64,000 bases of DNA, from assembly GCF_030272615.1 (NCBI RefSeq), contig NC_081410.1, positions 111,406,433-111,470,432 of the forward strand. Direction: 5' to 3'. Source of the stretch: Cryptomeria japonica (lineage: Eukaryota; Streptophyta; Pinopsida; Cupressales; Cupressaceae). The position numbers and the translations under genes were made by a program. The stretch's first letter is position 1, and each line of letters starts with the position of its first letter. The notes under the pieces are model-generated. The model ran no database searches, had not been told where the DNA came from, and saw nothing but the letters and a program-made list of their open reading frames with translations. Positions 1 to 12,800 of this stretch are shown piece after piece.

Positions 1-284
1 GAAGGATTGAAATTAGACATGTTGGATTGAGAGGGAGGAGTAACATTTTTGAATGAAGGAAGAGATTGAGAATAAGGAGGTGGGACACTATGATAAGTAG
101 GTAATGGAGAAGGTTGGGTAACATATGGAAGACTCATGGGAGGGATAAAAGAATTATTATTGAATGAGTTGCCCCCTTGACTGAAATTTATAGGTGGTGA
201 GTGTTAATGGGTAACAAGGGGAACACTCATGGTAGGAGAATTGAAAGAAGAGATATTTCCCCCATGGCTAAAATTTGTAGGTAT
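1..284 (-). pseudogene. Element C gag-like ORF, distal fragment
   Basis: On the minus strand this stretch stays open except for one TAA at 204-206. It encodes a Pro/Asn/Ser-rich segment with two imperfect copies of a unit of about 25 residues; both carry an N-F-S-(H/Q)-G-G-N core and a P-x-M-S-(V/L)-P end. It is the continuation of the ORF at 7883-8212: if Copia-1 and one duplication copy are discounted, the reading frame runs straight through. The ORF leaves the window at base 1, so its end is unknown. It most likely belongs to the gag of a Ty3/Gypsy-like element because C's LTR, primer site and leader lie upstream on the same strand. I see no zinc knuckle or enzyme motif, so the gag assignment is positional. 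Confidence 0.6.
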
Positions 285-1788
285 TGTTGGCATTCACAAA
301 ATCGATTAATCCAGAGAACCGGTATATTAGCTGAGATTTGTCATTGATGTCTAAAACTGACCGGTGGAGTGGTGTATCTCAGTAGCTCAGGTGATGACTT
401 GTAAAAAACATGGAAGCAGCATAAGAGACAAATGATCAAGGTTCAATCAGCTCAAGGGAAGATAGACTAAGCTAACCAGTCAGACACTCAAGAAGATCTG
501 TGTTGAGGCCAGATCTTTAGGTTGGTCATTCTGATGATGATGAAGTCAGAGAAGGTGACTTAGGAAAGAAGGCTTGAGGTTGTATGCAAACCGAAACCTC
601 ATTGGAAAATAGGAGAAGAGGCTTGATGAAAGCACTGCAAACCGGTATCAAAGGATGAACCGGTAATAAAGAGCGTAGTGGCATACTGGTAGACCGGTGA
701 AGCAAAAGGAAGATAGGTGGTCACCATAAATCTCAGAGTGGTGATTGGTTATACAGTTGCAGTGGCAAAAGGAAAGTTGGTGAGTTTGTGACAATGCCAA
801 ACTAAAGGTTGGTGAAGTCAATTTCAGTTATCATGCAGTTAAGCCATGATTACTTGTAGATTTTTTGGTTCGCATTTAAAAGACTAAACTCGACCTAGAA
901 GTCACTATTTTTGGACAATGCAGTGGCAGATTTGGTTGAGCGGTTGGCAAAATTGTTGCAGGGCGTGTAAAGAAAGAGTGGGAAGATTTGAATTCAAAAT
1001 CTACCAAGATTTGTGATTGCATTGATTAAGGAAACACCTGAAGGAGACACCAGTGAGTGTATAAAGTGTTTTGAGTTCACACAAAACCTTTTTTATCATA
1101 AAATTTACAAAGAGAAAATCCTATGAGAGGCGATCCAAAGTGCTAAATGTTTAGCAGAGCAGAGTGTGTGTGAAGTAGACCGGTAGAGTGTAGAGCTGAG
1201 GGTATGAGCAGAGGACCGGTTTAGTGCAGAGCAGACACAACCAATGGAGATAGAGTATGATTTTTGTTGTGATTTGATCAAGCTATCAGTACCTATTCCA
1301 ACAGATCAACTTCCTGTTGCTTTCTAACCATTGCAACTCAAAATCCCTTAACCGAGTGGACTTTAACAGGTCCCTTTGTAAAATCCCTTAACCGGGTGAC
1401 ATCCTAATTGATGATCCTAAGACCTTTAAAAAGGCTTCCTCTAACAAGGTAAAGGAACTAACGAGCCTTAAATAAAATCCCTTAACCGGGTGGTACCTAA
1501 CAATGTCTTTGTAATCTCCTAACAGGGATGGCTCCTCACCGGGCATACTCTAGAAGAGTGAAAATTTTGTGATTTTCTATTCACACTGTGGTTTTCTCCC
1601 ATTTGGGTTTCCACGAGATAAATCTTGGTGTTACTGTGTATCTTTTTATGCATTCATGTTCTTTTGCAATAACTATTTATATTGATGAATATTAAGTTAG
1701 TGCAGTCTTGAGTTAAAAGGTTTTAATTTTGTAAAACTGGTAAAGTGTTGATTCACCCCTCCCCTCATAGCACCGATTGGGAGTAATA
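285..1788 (+). repeat. Copia-1 5' LTR
   Basis: The 1504-bp direct repeat begins TGTTGGCATT and ends in CTAATA-like sequence 2 nt before the primer site. It matches 6351-7877 along its length. It holds seven ACCGGT hexamers (near 319, 360, 641, 659, 693, 1169 and 1215), far above chance for AT-rich DNA; several are mutated in the 3' copy. Confidence 0.93.
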
Positions 1789-1790
1789 AT

Positions 1791-1802
1791 TGGTATCAGA
1801 GC
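1791..1802 (+). other. Copia-1 primer binding site
   Basis: TGGTATCAGAGC, the classic plant copia site complementary to the 3' end of initiator-Met tRNA, 2 nt after the LTR end. It fixes the 5' LTR border and the plus orientation. Confidence 0.95.
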
Positions 1803-1854
1803 TTTGGTCCTTAGATTCAAAAGAGCTTAACAACTTAAGGAAAGATCCGAGATG

Positions 1855-4800
1855 ATGTGAAAGGAGGGTCCTAAGTTCTCCAAGGAGAATTACACCTTAT
1901 GGTGTGGTAGAATGAAGCTCTACCTAAGAACCCTAGAAGATCAATATTGGAATCATGTAATCATAAAGTACAATGAACCTACAAGGGTTCTCACTGCAAA
2001 TCGGATCAAAGAAAGGCAAGACAAAACTACTACTATGGATCTAATTGCTAGCACTCTATTTGATAATGAGTATGTTGAGGTTCAAGATTTGAAAATAGCC
2101 TATCAGATGTGGAAAAAGCTTAAGACTATTTATGGAGGAGATCATCATGTTCAAAAGGCTAAAGTGGACAGCTTGAGAGGAAAATTTGATGAGATGAGGA
2201 TTCAAGAAGGAGAAAATATAGAACAGTATAGTAAAAGAATAAAGGTTGTGGTAAATTCCATCAGAAGTGTTGGAGGAAATATTGAAGAAGATGATGTGGT
2301 TAGCAAAATCTTGAGAATCTTGCTACCACAATATGCCATAAGGGTTTCTACAATTTAGGAACTCGGATCCTTGGGAACAGTTAGTGTTTCACTTGACTCA
2401 CTGATTGGTAAGTTGACTGCCTTTGAACTAAGCAACTATAATAACAGTTTAGCAAAGATTGATGATGCCTTCAAAGCTTCCGTGATATCTGCACCAATAA
2501 GGAGAAGAAAAGAAATTAGATATAGTTCTACTACAAGAACTATTCATTCTCATGAATGTGACAACCTGTTATCTGAAGAATAGGAACAGGATGACATTGA
2601 AGCTCTATTGGCAAGAAGACTGCCAAGAGGAAAAGGAAAGTATAAAGGTAAACTTCCCTTGAAGTGCTTCTCTTGTAATAGAATAGGTCATATTGCATCC
2701 AGATGTCCTGACAATGATAGGAAGGATAATTTTAGAATCTACAAGGACAAGAGCAAGAAGGAGTGCTATCTTGCAGAAGAAGTTACCGATGAAGAATCAA
2801 AAGGATCTGATGGAGATAGAATTGCATTTTTAGTGGTAAAGGAAGATAACACAAAGGAAAGTGATATCGCACTAATCTCTAGTTCAAACTGGTGTGGAAA
2901 ATGGGTAATTGATAGTGGTTGCACTCACCACATGACTGGTGACAGAAACAAATTCCTCAGCATGGAGGACTGCAATGGAGCAATGGTGAGATTCGACAAT
3001 GATGCTCCTTGTGTAGTAAAAGGTAAGGGATCTATAGCCCTAAATGATAAAACAAATTGTGAATATGTTTATTGGGTAGAAGGGCTAAAATATAGTCCGT
3101 TAAGTGTTGCACAACTTAACAATAGGAGTTACCAGTTAGAATTCAATGACGAAATATGTAAAATAAATGACAAATCGAGAAGTCTGATTGCTATCGGTAA
3201 ATAATCTAGAGGTAATCTGTTTCACCTAGACACCACCATAGGTAGTTGTCTAATGGCAAAGGTAGAAGACAGTTGGTTGTGGCACAAAAGACTGTGTCAT
3301 GTTAACTTTGATAGCATAGAAAAAGTCAGTAAAATGAAGTCTATTAGAGGTATGCCTGATATTATGAAACCCGAAAATGCTATGTGTAAAGAATGCCAAC
3401 TAGGAAAGTTAACCAGGTCTAGTTTCAGTAGAAAATCCTATTCATCTAAGAATGTGGTGGACTTAGTTCATACATACTTGTGTGGCCCTATGAGGACCAA
3501 GAGCTTCTATGGGGACTGGTATTTCATGTTGTTTGTAGATGAATTCTCAAGAATGATGTGGGCTATATTCTTGATGGAAAAATCTGAAGCCTTTCACATG
3601 TTTAAGGTCTTCAAGGCTCAAGTAGAGAGAGGAACCAGTAAGAATCTAAAATGTCTGAGATTAGATAGAGGAGGAGAGTTCACCTCTCAAGAGTTCATGA
3701 ATTATTGTGAAGAAAAAGGGATTATTAGATAGATGTCTGCACCCAAAACATCTCAGCAAAATGGGGTTGCTGAAAGAAGGAATAGAACTCTGATTGATTG
3801 TGTGAGGACTCTGATGATACATAAGGATATTCCACATATCTTTTGGAGAGAAGCAGTAAGCAATGTTGTGTATACCTTGAACCAGATATAGGTGAAGAAA
3901 GAGGCAAATAAAACTCCCTATGAATTATGGTGTGGATACTCACCCAATGTGAGTTATTTTTAAGTATTTGGAAGCATGTGCTATATCAAGAGGGATGAGT
4001 ACTCTGGAAAGTTAGATCCCAAGAGTGATGAAGGAACCTTCTTAGGTTAGTCCACAAAGAGTAAATCATATCGGTGTTTGAACAAAAGGACCAGTAAGAT
4101 TGTGGAGAGTGCCAATGTCAAAGTAGATGAGTTCTCTAGAAAAATGAATAGGAAAGCAAGAGTGAACCATAGGATTATCAAGGATTCGACTACACTATAC
4201 CGGTCAAACCAGCTGAAGAGAATCCTGTAGTAGTGACAAATGAGGAAGCATGTGAAGAAGAACCTGCACAACCGGTAGAAGAAGCTCCAAGAAATGAACC
4301 GATACTAGCAAGGTATGTCAGAAACAATCACTCCACTGAAAATATCATCGGTGACAAAGATTAAGGAGTATTGACTAGAAGAAGAGCAAGAGAGAATGCT
4401 TGTCTACTCTCCAAAATTGAGCCCAAAATAGAAAAGGAGGCTCTAAAAGACGAAGACTGGATCAAAGCCATGGAGGAGGAACTGGAGCAGATTGAGAAAA
4501 ATGAAACTTGGATTCTAGTGCCCAGACCAGAGAACAAAAATGTGATAGGCACCAAATGGGTGTTCAGAAACAAGATGGATGAAACTGATCAAGTAGTAAG
4601 AAACAAAGCAAGGCTAGTCTACAAAGGCTATGCTCAGGAAGAAGGTTTGGAATATGGAAAACCTTTGCACCGGTGGCCAGGCTGGAAGGGTTCACCATCT
4701 TGCTTACCTATGCTACTTACAAGAAGTTCAAAGTTTACCAAATGGATGTCAAATCGGCAATTCTTGAACAGTGTTTTAGAGGAAGAAGTGTACATAGAGC

Positions 4801-5956
4801 AACCAGAAGGGTTTGTATCATAATATGGAAGAGATATGGTATGCAGGCTGAAGAAGGCTCTATATGGGCTAAAACAAGCACCAAGAGCTTGGTATGAGAG
4901 CTTGCACTCATATCTGTTAAGCATAGGGTTCATGAGAACTAGTGATAACGGTGACTTGTATCTGAAGACCGAAGAAAAAAGAAAACATCTGATTGCATTT
5001 TTTTTTTTGATGACATTATCTTCGGAGGAGATGATGAGATGAGTAGATTTTTTGCACAACAAATGAAGCAAGAGTTTGAAATGTCCATCATCGGTAAAAT
5101 AAAATTCTTCATTGGCCTGCAAGTATCACAGCTAAAGAATGGTATATTCATTAGCCAGACCAAGTACATAAGAAATTTTTTGAAGACTTTTGGAATGGAA
5201 GATTGCAAACCTGTTGGAACTCCAATGGTTACAGGTTGCAAGCTCTCTAAAAATGATGAGGCTCATGAAGTGAATGAGACACTTTACCAATCCATGATTG
5301 GTAAGTTGCAGTATGCAATACACAGTAGACCAGATATAGCACAAGTTATTGGCTTGGTTGCCAGATTTGTTGCAAATCCGAAAGAGAATCATATGGTGGC
5401 AGTCAAGAGAATATTTTGATACCTTAAGGGGACTGATGTGTATGGTCTTTGGTATCCACATAAGGGATATTTCAGCTTAAGTGTCTTCACCGATGCAGAT
5501 TGGGCAGGGAACATTGATGACAGAAAGAGCACTAGTGGAGGTGCATTCTTTCTTGGAGATAGGATTGTGTCATGGACAAGAAAGAAATATAATTGCATCT
5601 CTCAATCCACGACTGAGGCTGATTATGTGGCTGCTGCAATCAATTATACACAGATAGTATGGATCAAGCAATTATTGGAAGGTATCCAAGAAAAGGTGAT
5701 TGAACCTGTGGTGATTCACTGTGACAACACTAGTGCTATTGACATATCCAAGAATCCAGTGATGTATTCCAAGACAAAGCATATCGCTATCAAATATCAC
5801 TACCTCAGGGAATAGGTTCAAGACAAGGAGGTGAGGTTGGAGTATATACCAACAAAAGAACAGGTGGCTGATATCTTCACCAAACCACTACAAAAGGACA
5901 CCTTTGAATACCTCAGAGGTAAGCTAGGGGTGATGCCCCTACCTGCATTAAAGTAA
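1855..5956 (+). pseudogene. Copia-1 gag-pol polyprotein (broken)
   Basis: The presumed start ATG at 1855 is followed at once by TGA. Gag carries a CCHC zinc knuckle (CFSCNRIGHIASRC, about 2662-2703) and protease the motif WVIDSGCTHHM (about 2902). The integrase HHCC region lies near 3289-3405. The first catalytic Asp is lost (HTYLCGP where family members read HTDLCGP, about 3468), while LDRGGEF and NGVAERRN remain. Reverse transcriptase (4371-5400) is frameshifted near 4665 and 4770 and again at a poly-T run (4998-5010) at the FDDIIFGG catalytic site. RNase H keeps TDADWAG, TEADY and CDNTSAID. In-frame stops include TAG at 2356, 2581 and 3730. The frame ends at TAA 5954-5956. The element cannot encode its own enzymes. 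Confidence 0.92.
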
Positions 5957-6338
5957 GTAAAAAGGGCTCTACATCAATTTTGGTATGATTTCTTTATGAA
6001 AAAACTCTAAGACTAGATTGATAAGTGTGGACTACTCTGGTTAGGGGGAGTAGTCTTGTAAGTGTACTGAAATACATCTTTGGAATTTTTGTCAAAGGGA
6101 GAGATATAATTATCAGTGTTTGAGTATTGGTAAGTTGTGTTAAGCTGAAGTTGCTGAACCATAGTACTACCAGTGTTAGGGGGTTGAAGTTGCTGAAACA
6201 AAGTACTTCTAGTGTTAGGGGGAGATATTCATTACTCAGAGCAGAAGTAATGACCAGTACAAAAATAAAGAAAGAAAAGAAGAAAGTACATGCAAGAGAA
6301 ATTGATAAGAAATTTTTTAAAGTGTTGCCATCAATGCC
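5957..6338 (+). other. Copia-1 3' untranslated region
   Basis: Non-coding spacer between the pol stop and the purine tract. Its only structure is a 39-bp tandem duplication at 6145-6222. Confidence 0.7.
6145..6222 (+). repeat. 39-bp tandem duplication
   Basis: Two adjacent 39-bp copies (6145-6183 and 6184-6222) share the core TGAAGTTGCTGAA and the end GTGTTAGGGGG. Each copy ends in a purine-rich GGGGG run, so both look like duplicated purine-tract-like sequence upstream of the true one. Confidence 0.75.
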
Positions 6339-6350
6339 AAAGGGGGAGAT
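6339..6350 (+). other. Copia-1 polypurine tract
   Basis: AAAGGGGGAGAT directly precedes the 3' LTR (TATTGGCATT, where the 5' copy reads TGTTGGCATT). This is the expected plus-strand primer for reverse transcription. Confidence 0.9.
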
Positions 6351-7877
6351 TATTGGCATTGACAAAACTAGTTAATCTAGAGAATCGATATATTAGCTGA
6401 GATTTGTCATTGATGTCTAACATTGACTGGTGGAGTGGTGTATCTCAGTAGCAAAGGTGATGACTTGTAAACAACATGGAAGCAACATAAGAGATAGATG
6501 ATCAAGGTTCAATCAGCTCAAGGGAAGATAGACTAAGCTAACCGGTTGGTCACTCAAGAACATTGGTGTTGAGGTCAGATCTTTAGGTTGGTCATTCTAA
6601 TGATGATGAAGTCACAGAAGGTGACTTAGGCAAGAAGGCTTGAGGTTGTATGCAAATCGGAACCTCATTGGAAAACAGGAGAAGAGGCTTGATGAAATCA
6701 CTGCAAACCGGTATCAAAGGATGAACCGGTAATGAAGAGCGCAGTGGCATAGCAGTAGACTGGTGAAGCAAAAGGAAGATAGGCGGTCACCATAAATACC
6801 GGAGCAGTGATCGGTAACACGGTGGCGATGGAAAAATGTGAGTTGGTGAGTTTGTGTCAATGCCAAACTAAAGGTTGGTGAAGTCAACTTCAGTTATCAT
6901 GCAATTAAGCAATGATTACTTGTGGATTTTCTAGTACGCATTTAAAAGACTGAACCTGACCTAGAAGTCACTATTTTTGGGGAATGCAATGACAGATTTG
7001 GTTGATCAGTTGGTGGAATTGTTGCAAGGCGTGTAGAGCAAGAGTGGGAAGATTTGAATTCGAAATCTACCGAGATCTCTAATTGCATTGATTAAGGAAA
7101 CACCTGAAGGAGATGACAATGAGTGTATAAAGTGTTTTGAGTTCATACAAAACCTTTTTTATCGTAAAATTTGCACAGAGAAAATCCTATGAGAGGCGAT
7201 CTGAAGTGCAGAGTGAAGAGTGAGGAAGTGTTAAATGTTTTAGCAGAGTAGAGTGTGTGTGAAGTAGATCGACAAAGTACAGAGCCGAGGGTATGAGAAG
7301 AGGACCGGTGTTGTGTAGAGCAGACACAATTGGTGGAGACAGAGTATGATTTTCATTTTGATTAGATCAAGCTATCAGTAGCTATTCTAGCAGATCAACT
7401 TCCTATTGCTTTCTAACCATTGCAACTCAAAATCCCTTAACCGAGTGGACTTTAACAAGTCCCTTTGTAAAATCCTTTAACCAGGTGACATCTTAATTGA
7501 TGATCCTAAGACCTTTAAAAAGGCTACCTCTAACAGGGTAAAGGCACTAATAGGCTTTAAATAAAATCCCTTAACTGGGTGGCACCTAATAGTGTCTTTG
7601 TAATCTCCTAACAGAGATGGCTCCTCACCGAGCATACTCCAGAGGAGTGCAAATTTTATGAGTTTCTACTCACACTGTGGTTTTCTCCCATTTGGGTTTC
7701 CACGAGATAAGTCTTGGTGTTACTGTGTATCTTTTCATGCATGCATGTTCTTTTGCAATAATTATTTATATTGATGAATATTAAGTTAGTGCAGCCTTGA
7801 GTTAAAAGGTTTTAATTTTGTAAAACTGGTAAAGCATTGATTCACTGCTCCCCTCTTAGCACCGGTTGGGACTAATA
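6351..7877 (+). repeat. Copia-1 3' LTR
   Basis: A 1527-bp copy of the 5' LTR. The first bases are TA instead of TG. Several ACCGGT sites of the 5' copy read ATCGAT or ACTGGT here. It ends ACTAATA, followed by the duplication GGTAC. Confidence 0.92.
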
Positions 7878-7882
7878 GGTAC

Positions 7883-8212
7883 AACATTTTGTTTAGAGAT
7901 AGCCATGATGTTTGATGTGAAAGTAGGAATACTAGTCATAGAATTTGTTAAAGGACTGGATTGATTAACTTGACTAGGAGGTTGTTTATAACCTAGGTTT
8001 TCAGCACAACTCTTCATGGGCATAATATTAGAATCAGTAATATGAACAATACCACGCAAGATATCAACACCATGTTTATCACTTTGAATCATTCTTTTTA
8101 ACCCTTCAATCAATTGGAGAGCTTCACTTTCCAAGTATTCTTGACTAATACATTGTTGAAGATTGTTAAATTGATTGTCCATCTTCACCAATTGGTCAAC
8201 AAATACTCTAGT
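7883..8212 (-). pseudogene. Element C gag-like ORF, middle fragment
   Basis: An open minus-strand segment between the two copia insertions, about 110 codons without a stop. It reads from VFVDQLVKMDNQFNNLQQ through a predicted helical stretch (SEALQLIEGLKRMIQSDK) into a Ser/Asn/Pro-rich tail. It joins the upstream fragment (14936-15178) and the downstream one (1-284) in a single frame once the copia elements and their duplications are discounted. The helix-then-low-complexity layout suits a Gag matrix or capsid-like protein, but I recognise no named domain. Confidence 0.6.
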
Positions 8213-9444
8213 TGTTAGATAGCTCAAGTAATCGGTGAAAAAATGAGAGGGGGGGGTGAATCAATTGTTAATAGATTATAGAACTTTAAGCATTAAAACC
8301 TTATTACCAGAATACATAAACCAAATACTGAAATAGAAGATATAACAATTAAGCACAAATATAAACCACAGAACATTTACCAACCATCCACAAAAGATAA
8401 CACCAAGATTTGTACGTGGAAACCCTGGTAAAGGGAAAAACCACAGTGGGAAGCCTACCCACAGTCAAATAATACTTCTGCAATAAGTATGTGATTACAA
8501 TAAGAGGGGCTTGCACATGCAGTAAGGCCAATAGCCTAGAGCGCACTTCTCATCACAAAAGGAGCCTCACTAACTACAAATTAAATCCAAACTACAATCT
8601 AGAAAGAAGAGTGAACTGCAAGAATAACATCTCCTATGCTTGAATATAGTTTTGGTTAAGCTCAGTACTGAGGTCTTAAACCTCTTTCACCAGCCTAATT
8701 CGATCACCTATGATCGACCAAAACCTCTGCATATGATTACAACCTTATTTGCACACGGATAATCTTATATCCCAAAAACCCATGAATATACTAATGATCT
8801 ACAAAGAGATCTTACATCATATTTATACGAACCCCGAACCTAAACAATTAGGTCAGCCACCTAAAAGATAATACAATAAATTCATAACATAAAACTGCAA
8901 TCCAATGATCAACCAAGTCGGCCTAAGACCGAAATAACATAATCCAATCAATAGATCCACCTAGAAACGCATCGGGATCATCCACCAACACGTTATATAA
9001 ACCAGTCCATAACCTCGCCAAATAAGATAGCATTAGGTCTGGGCCCAAATCCAACACCACCTATCAATAGGAACATGAACAAGATAACCAACATTATCCT
9101 GAAATCCATCTAGAAACTGTGCCAACACCACTTATCACATGCATCAAAAGATATTCAACAAAGCTCTAAGGGTAAAACCCTTATCGATGACCAAAAGGAT
9201 TACAATAACAAATGATAGCTCCCAAGTCATCAAATCTCAAACCAATTGCTCGTAATACACATCTAAATAGCATGAATGACTAATCAAAACCAATTCCACA
9301 AACTGAAGCATACTAGATCAATATCATAATCCAACCGCTCTACCGGAACCTATCGGAAATCGGTAAACAACCAAAACAGTCGATGTTGTCATCAATGATA
9401 AAAAATCAATGCAATACATAATCAATTCCTCCAATTTTCCAACA
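8213..9444 (-). repeat. Copia-2 3' LTR
   Basis: 1232 bp, plus-strand ends TGTTAG...CCAACA. It contains the family-typical block with AAAGGGAAAAACCACAGTGG near 8430. It pairs with 13731-14930. Confidence 0.94.
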
Positions 9445-9456
9445 ATATCCCCCTTT
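9445..9456 (-). other. Copia-2 polypurine tract
   Basis: On the minus strand this reads AAAGGGGGATAT and sits immediately before the 3' LTR start TGTTGG. It confirms minus orientation. Confidence 0.9.
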
Positions 9457-9813
9457 GGAATTGATGGAAACACTAGATGTGAAAAACAGCCAAGTGCCAA
9501 AAAATGCCAAACAAGTCTCCCCCAAAGGAAGACAACCAACAATCTCCCCCTGTGAGTGATATCCTTGTTAAGCTCTATTTTTCACATATATCTTTCCCCC
9601 TATGAATGATATCTTTGTTAAGCTCTATTTTTCACATATCTCTCTCCCCCTTTGACATCAATGCCAAAAATATGACATAAACATCAAAGAAAAAGTATAA
9701 ATCCACTGAACCACACAGCTAACTACTCCCCTTGAGTAGTACCACCAACACATCAATCTAGATTGAATAGTAGCTTTGTAAATGCTTACCAGACTGATAC
9801 TAATCAGCATCAC
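9457..9813 (-). other. Copia-2 3' untranslated region
   Basis: Non-coding spacer between the pol stop and the purine tract. It holds two near-identical segments of about 57 bp (about 9543-9600 and 9597-9655) that share GTTAAGCTCTATTTTTCAC and C-rich runs, that is, duplicated purine-tract-like motifs as in Copia-1. Confidence 0.65.
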
Positions 9814-12800
9814 TTAGGTCTCTATCGGAGGGGCATAAACCCCCAATCTATCTCTAAAGTACTCAAATGATTCCTTAGGCAAAGGTTTAGTGAAGATATC
9901 TGCAATCTACTCTTTAGTGTTCACATAAAGCAGCTTGACTTCATTTGCTTCCACCTTCTCCTTCAAAAAGTTATACTTGATAGAAATGTGCTTTGTCTTA
10001 GAATGAAATATTGGATTCTTTGATATGTCAATAGCAGCAGAGTTACCATAGTGAATAACTACTGGTTCATTACAATCCACCCTTATATCCTTCAACATTT
10101 GCTTCATCCATAGAACTTGTGTACAGTTAGTAGCAGGAGCAACATACTCAGCTTCAGTAGTAGATAAAAAGGTACATGACTACTTCTTGTTGATCCATGA
10201 ATCAAGTTTCTTTACAAGAAAGAAAGCTCCACCGGATGTTCTCTTTCGGTCATCAACATCTCCAGCCCAATCTACATATGTATATGCACATAGTGTAAAA
10301 TCATCATTTTTAGGATACCACAAACCATATTCAGTTGTTCCTTGCAAATACCTCAAAATCCTTTTCACCGCACTCTCATGATTCTCTCTAGGATCACTCT
10401 AATATCTTGATACAATACAAACTACATTTATTATATCAAGTCTAGTCTGAGTCAGATATAACAAACCTCCAATCATAGACTTGTATCTTGTAGGATTTAT
10501 CGGTGCTGATGCATATATCTTAGTCAAATTCTCACTTGTAACAATAGGAGTACCAACTGGTTTAGAATTTTTAATACCAAATTTATTCAACAACTCCCTA
10601 GCATACTTAGTTTGACAGATTAAAATACCTTTATCAGTTTGAGTAATCTGTAAACCTAAGAAAAATTTCATCACCCCAATCATAGACATCTCAAATTCAT
10701 TCTTCATTATCAGAGAATTCCATACATAACTTATCCTCACCTCCAAAAATGATATCATCAACAAAGACTTCAACAATCAATATGTCATCATCAGTGATCT
10801 TATAATATAAATTACTATCAGCATTACCTTTAGTGAAACCAAGCTTCAAAATATATTTATCCAATCTTGCATACCAAGCTCTAAGGGCTTGTTTCAATCC
10901 ATATAAAGCTTTCCTTAACCTGCAAACCATATTTTTGTCATCTGAAAGTGAAAATCCATCAGGTTGCTCAATATAAACTTCTTCTTCAAGATCTCCATTC
11001 AGAAATGCACACTTAACATCCATCTGACAAACCTTGTAGTTCTTATGGGCAGCATAAGCAAAAACTAATCTCATAGCTTCAATCCTAGCTATCAGAGCAA
11101 AAGTCTCATCATAATAAATTCCTTCCTTTGGAGAATATCCTTTACAAACCAATCTAGCGTTATTCCTCACAACTTGCCCATCTTCATTCAATTTATTCCT
11201 AAAAACCCATTTAGTCTCAATAACATTCTTATTTTTATTTTGGGGAACTAAAGTCCATGTATTATTCTTTTCTATTTGATCTAATTCCTCTTCCATAGCT
11301 TTTATCCAACATTCATCTTTACATGCTTCAATTACTGATGCCAATTCAATTTGAGAAATTAAACATACCTCATCAACTGCCAACCTTCTTCTTGTGATCA
11401 CTCCTTTATTCTTGTCTCCAATGATCTGATCTTCTGAATGATTTAACCAAACATACTTAGGAGTCTTATGATTTTATGTTCCTCTTCTCTAATCTTCAGT
11501 TACTGTTGAATTTTTTGATACTGTCGAAGTAACTGGTTCAACATTTTGTTTCTATGTAGGTGCTACTGGTTTAGTTATGATCGTTTCCACTATCGGTTCT
11601 CTCTCATAAGTTCTGATTTGACTTCTGTTCAGCTCATCCACCTTGACATTACTGCTCTCCACAATTCTCTATGATCTTTTGTTATAACATCTATATTCTT
11701 TTCTTTCATTAGAATAACCAAGAAATATCCCTTCATCACATCTAGGATCAAACTTTCAAATGGAATATCTATTTTGATATAGCATTTACTACCAAAGATT
11801 CTGAAATACTTAACTATAGGTGTATGACCAAACCATAATGCATAAGGGGTCTTATGGGTGTCTCCTTTGATATGAACTCTGTTGAATGTGTATATCGTCG
11901 TGCTCACAACTTATCTCCAGTAGATATGATGCAGATTAGCTTCCATCATCGTAGTTCTAGCTGCATCCAAGATAGTTTTGTTCTTCCTTTCCACAACTCC
12001 ATTCTGCTGAGGTGTCCGGGGTGCTGATAACTGTCTCGTTATCCCATTCTTTTCACAATAATTGCTAAATTCATTGGATGTGAATTCTCCATCTTGATCA
12101 GACCTTAAGCATTTAATCTTCAATCTTGTCTCTGTCTCAACTTTAGCTTTAAATATTTTAAACTTTTCGAATGCTTCATATTTCTCCCTTAGAAAAGTAA
12201 CCCATGTCATTCTAGAATAGTCATCAATGATTAACATAAAATATCTATCACCCTGAAAAACTTTTGATTCTAGCAGGACCACACAAATCGGTATGAATAA
12301 GATCAAGAACATCATTAGATTTGTCTTGTATACTCTTAAAAGAAGTTCTGACTTGCTTTCCCATTTGACATTCCTTACATACTGGATTATAGGGCTTCAC
12401 AATCTTAGGTATATCTCTAACTGCCTTAGTAGAACTGATCTTTATAATGCAATCAAAATTCACATGACACAACCTGTTATGCCATAGCCAACTCTCATCA
12501 ATTTGTGCAATCAAACATGTCTTCTCGATGAAGTTCAAATGAAAGATGTTACCTTTAGTATGAGTACCGGTTGTAATCTCCAATCCAGATTTGTTGATAA
12601 TCTTGCATTTTCCATCCTTGAACTGTAACTGAAATACATTATCCACCATCTGTCCTACACTCAAAAGATTATGCCTTAAACCTTCAACATAATAAACATT
12701 ATCAATATCATGCTTACCATCCAATGATATAGTTCCTCTTCCCTTGATCATGCATGCTTTGTCATCTCCAAATATAACCAGACTGCCATAAAATTCTTGC

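Larger units (their letters stand above)
285..7877 (+). mobile_element. Ty1/copia retrotransposon Copia-1
   Basis: A full-length but decayed copia element. It is bounded by direct LTRs (285-1788 and 6351-7877) and by a near-perfect 5-bp target duplication, GGTAT (280-284) and GGTAC (7878-7882). A primer site complementary to initiator-Met tRNA lies 2 nt inside the 5' LTR and a purine tract (6339-6350) abuts the 3' LTR. Domain order is gag, protease, integrase, reverse transcriptase, RNase H, which is diagnostic of Ty1/copia. The LTRs differ at about 10% of positions over the first 150 bases by eye, so the insertion is old. It sits in the gag-like ORF of element C. The LTR ends read TG...TAATA rather than TG...CA, which I take as decay. 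Confidence 0.94.

Noticed and set aside
1791-1802. A tRNA gene fragment
   Set aside because: The match to initiator-Met tRNA is only the 12-nt primer site; no cloverleaf follows. The same holds at 13717, 24645 and 48936.
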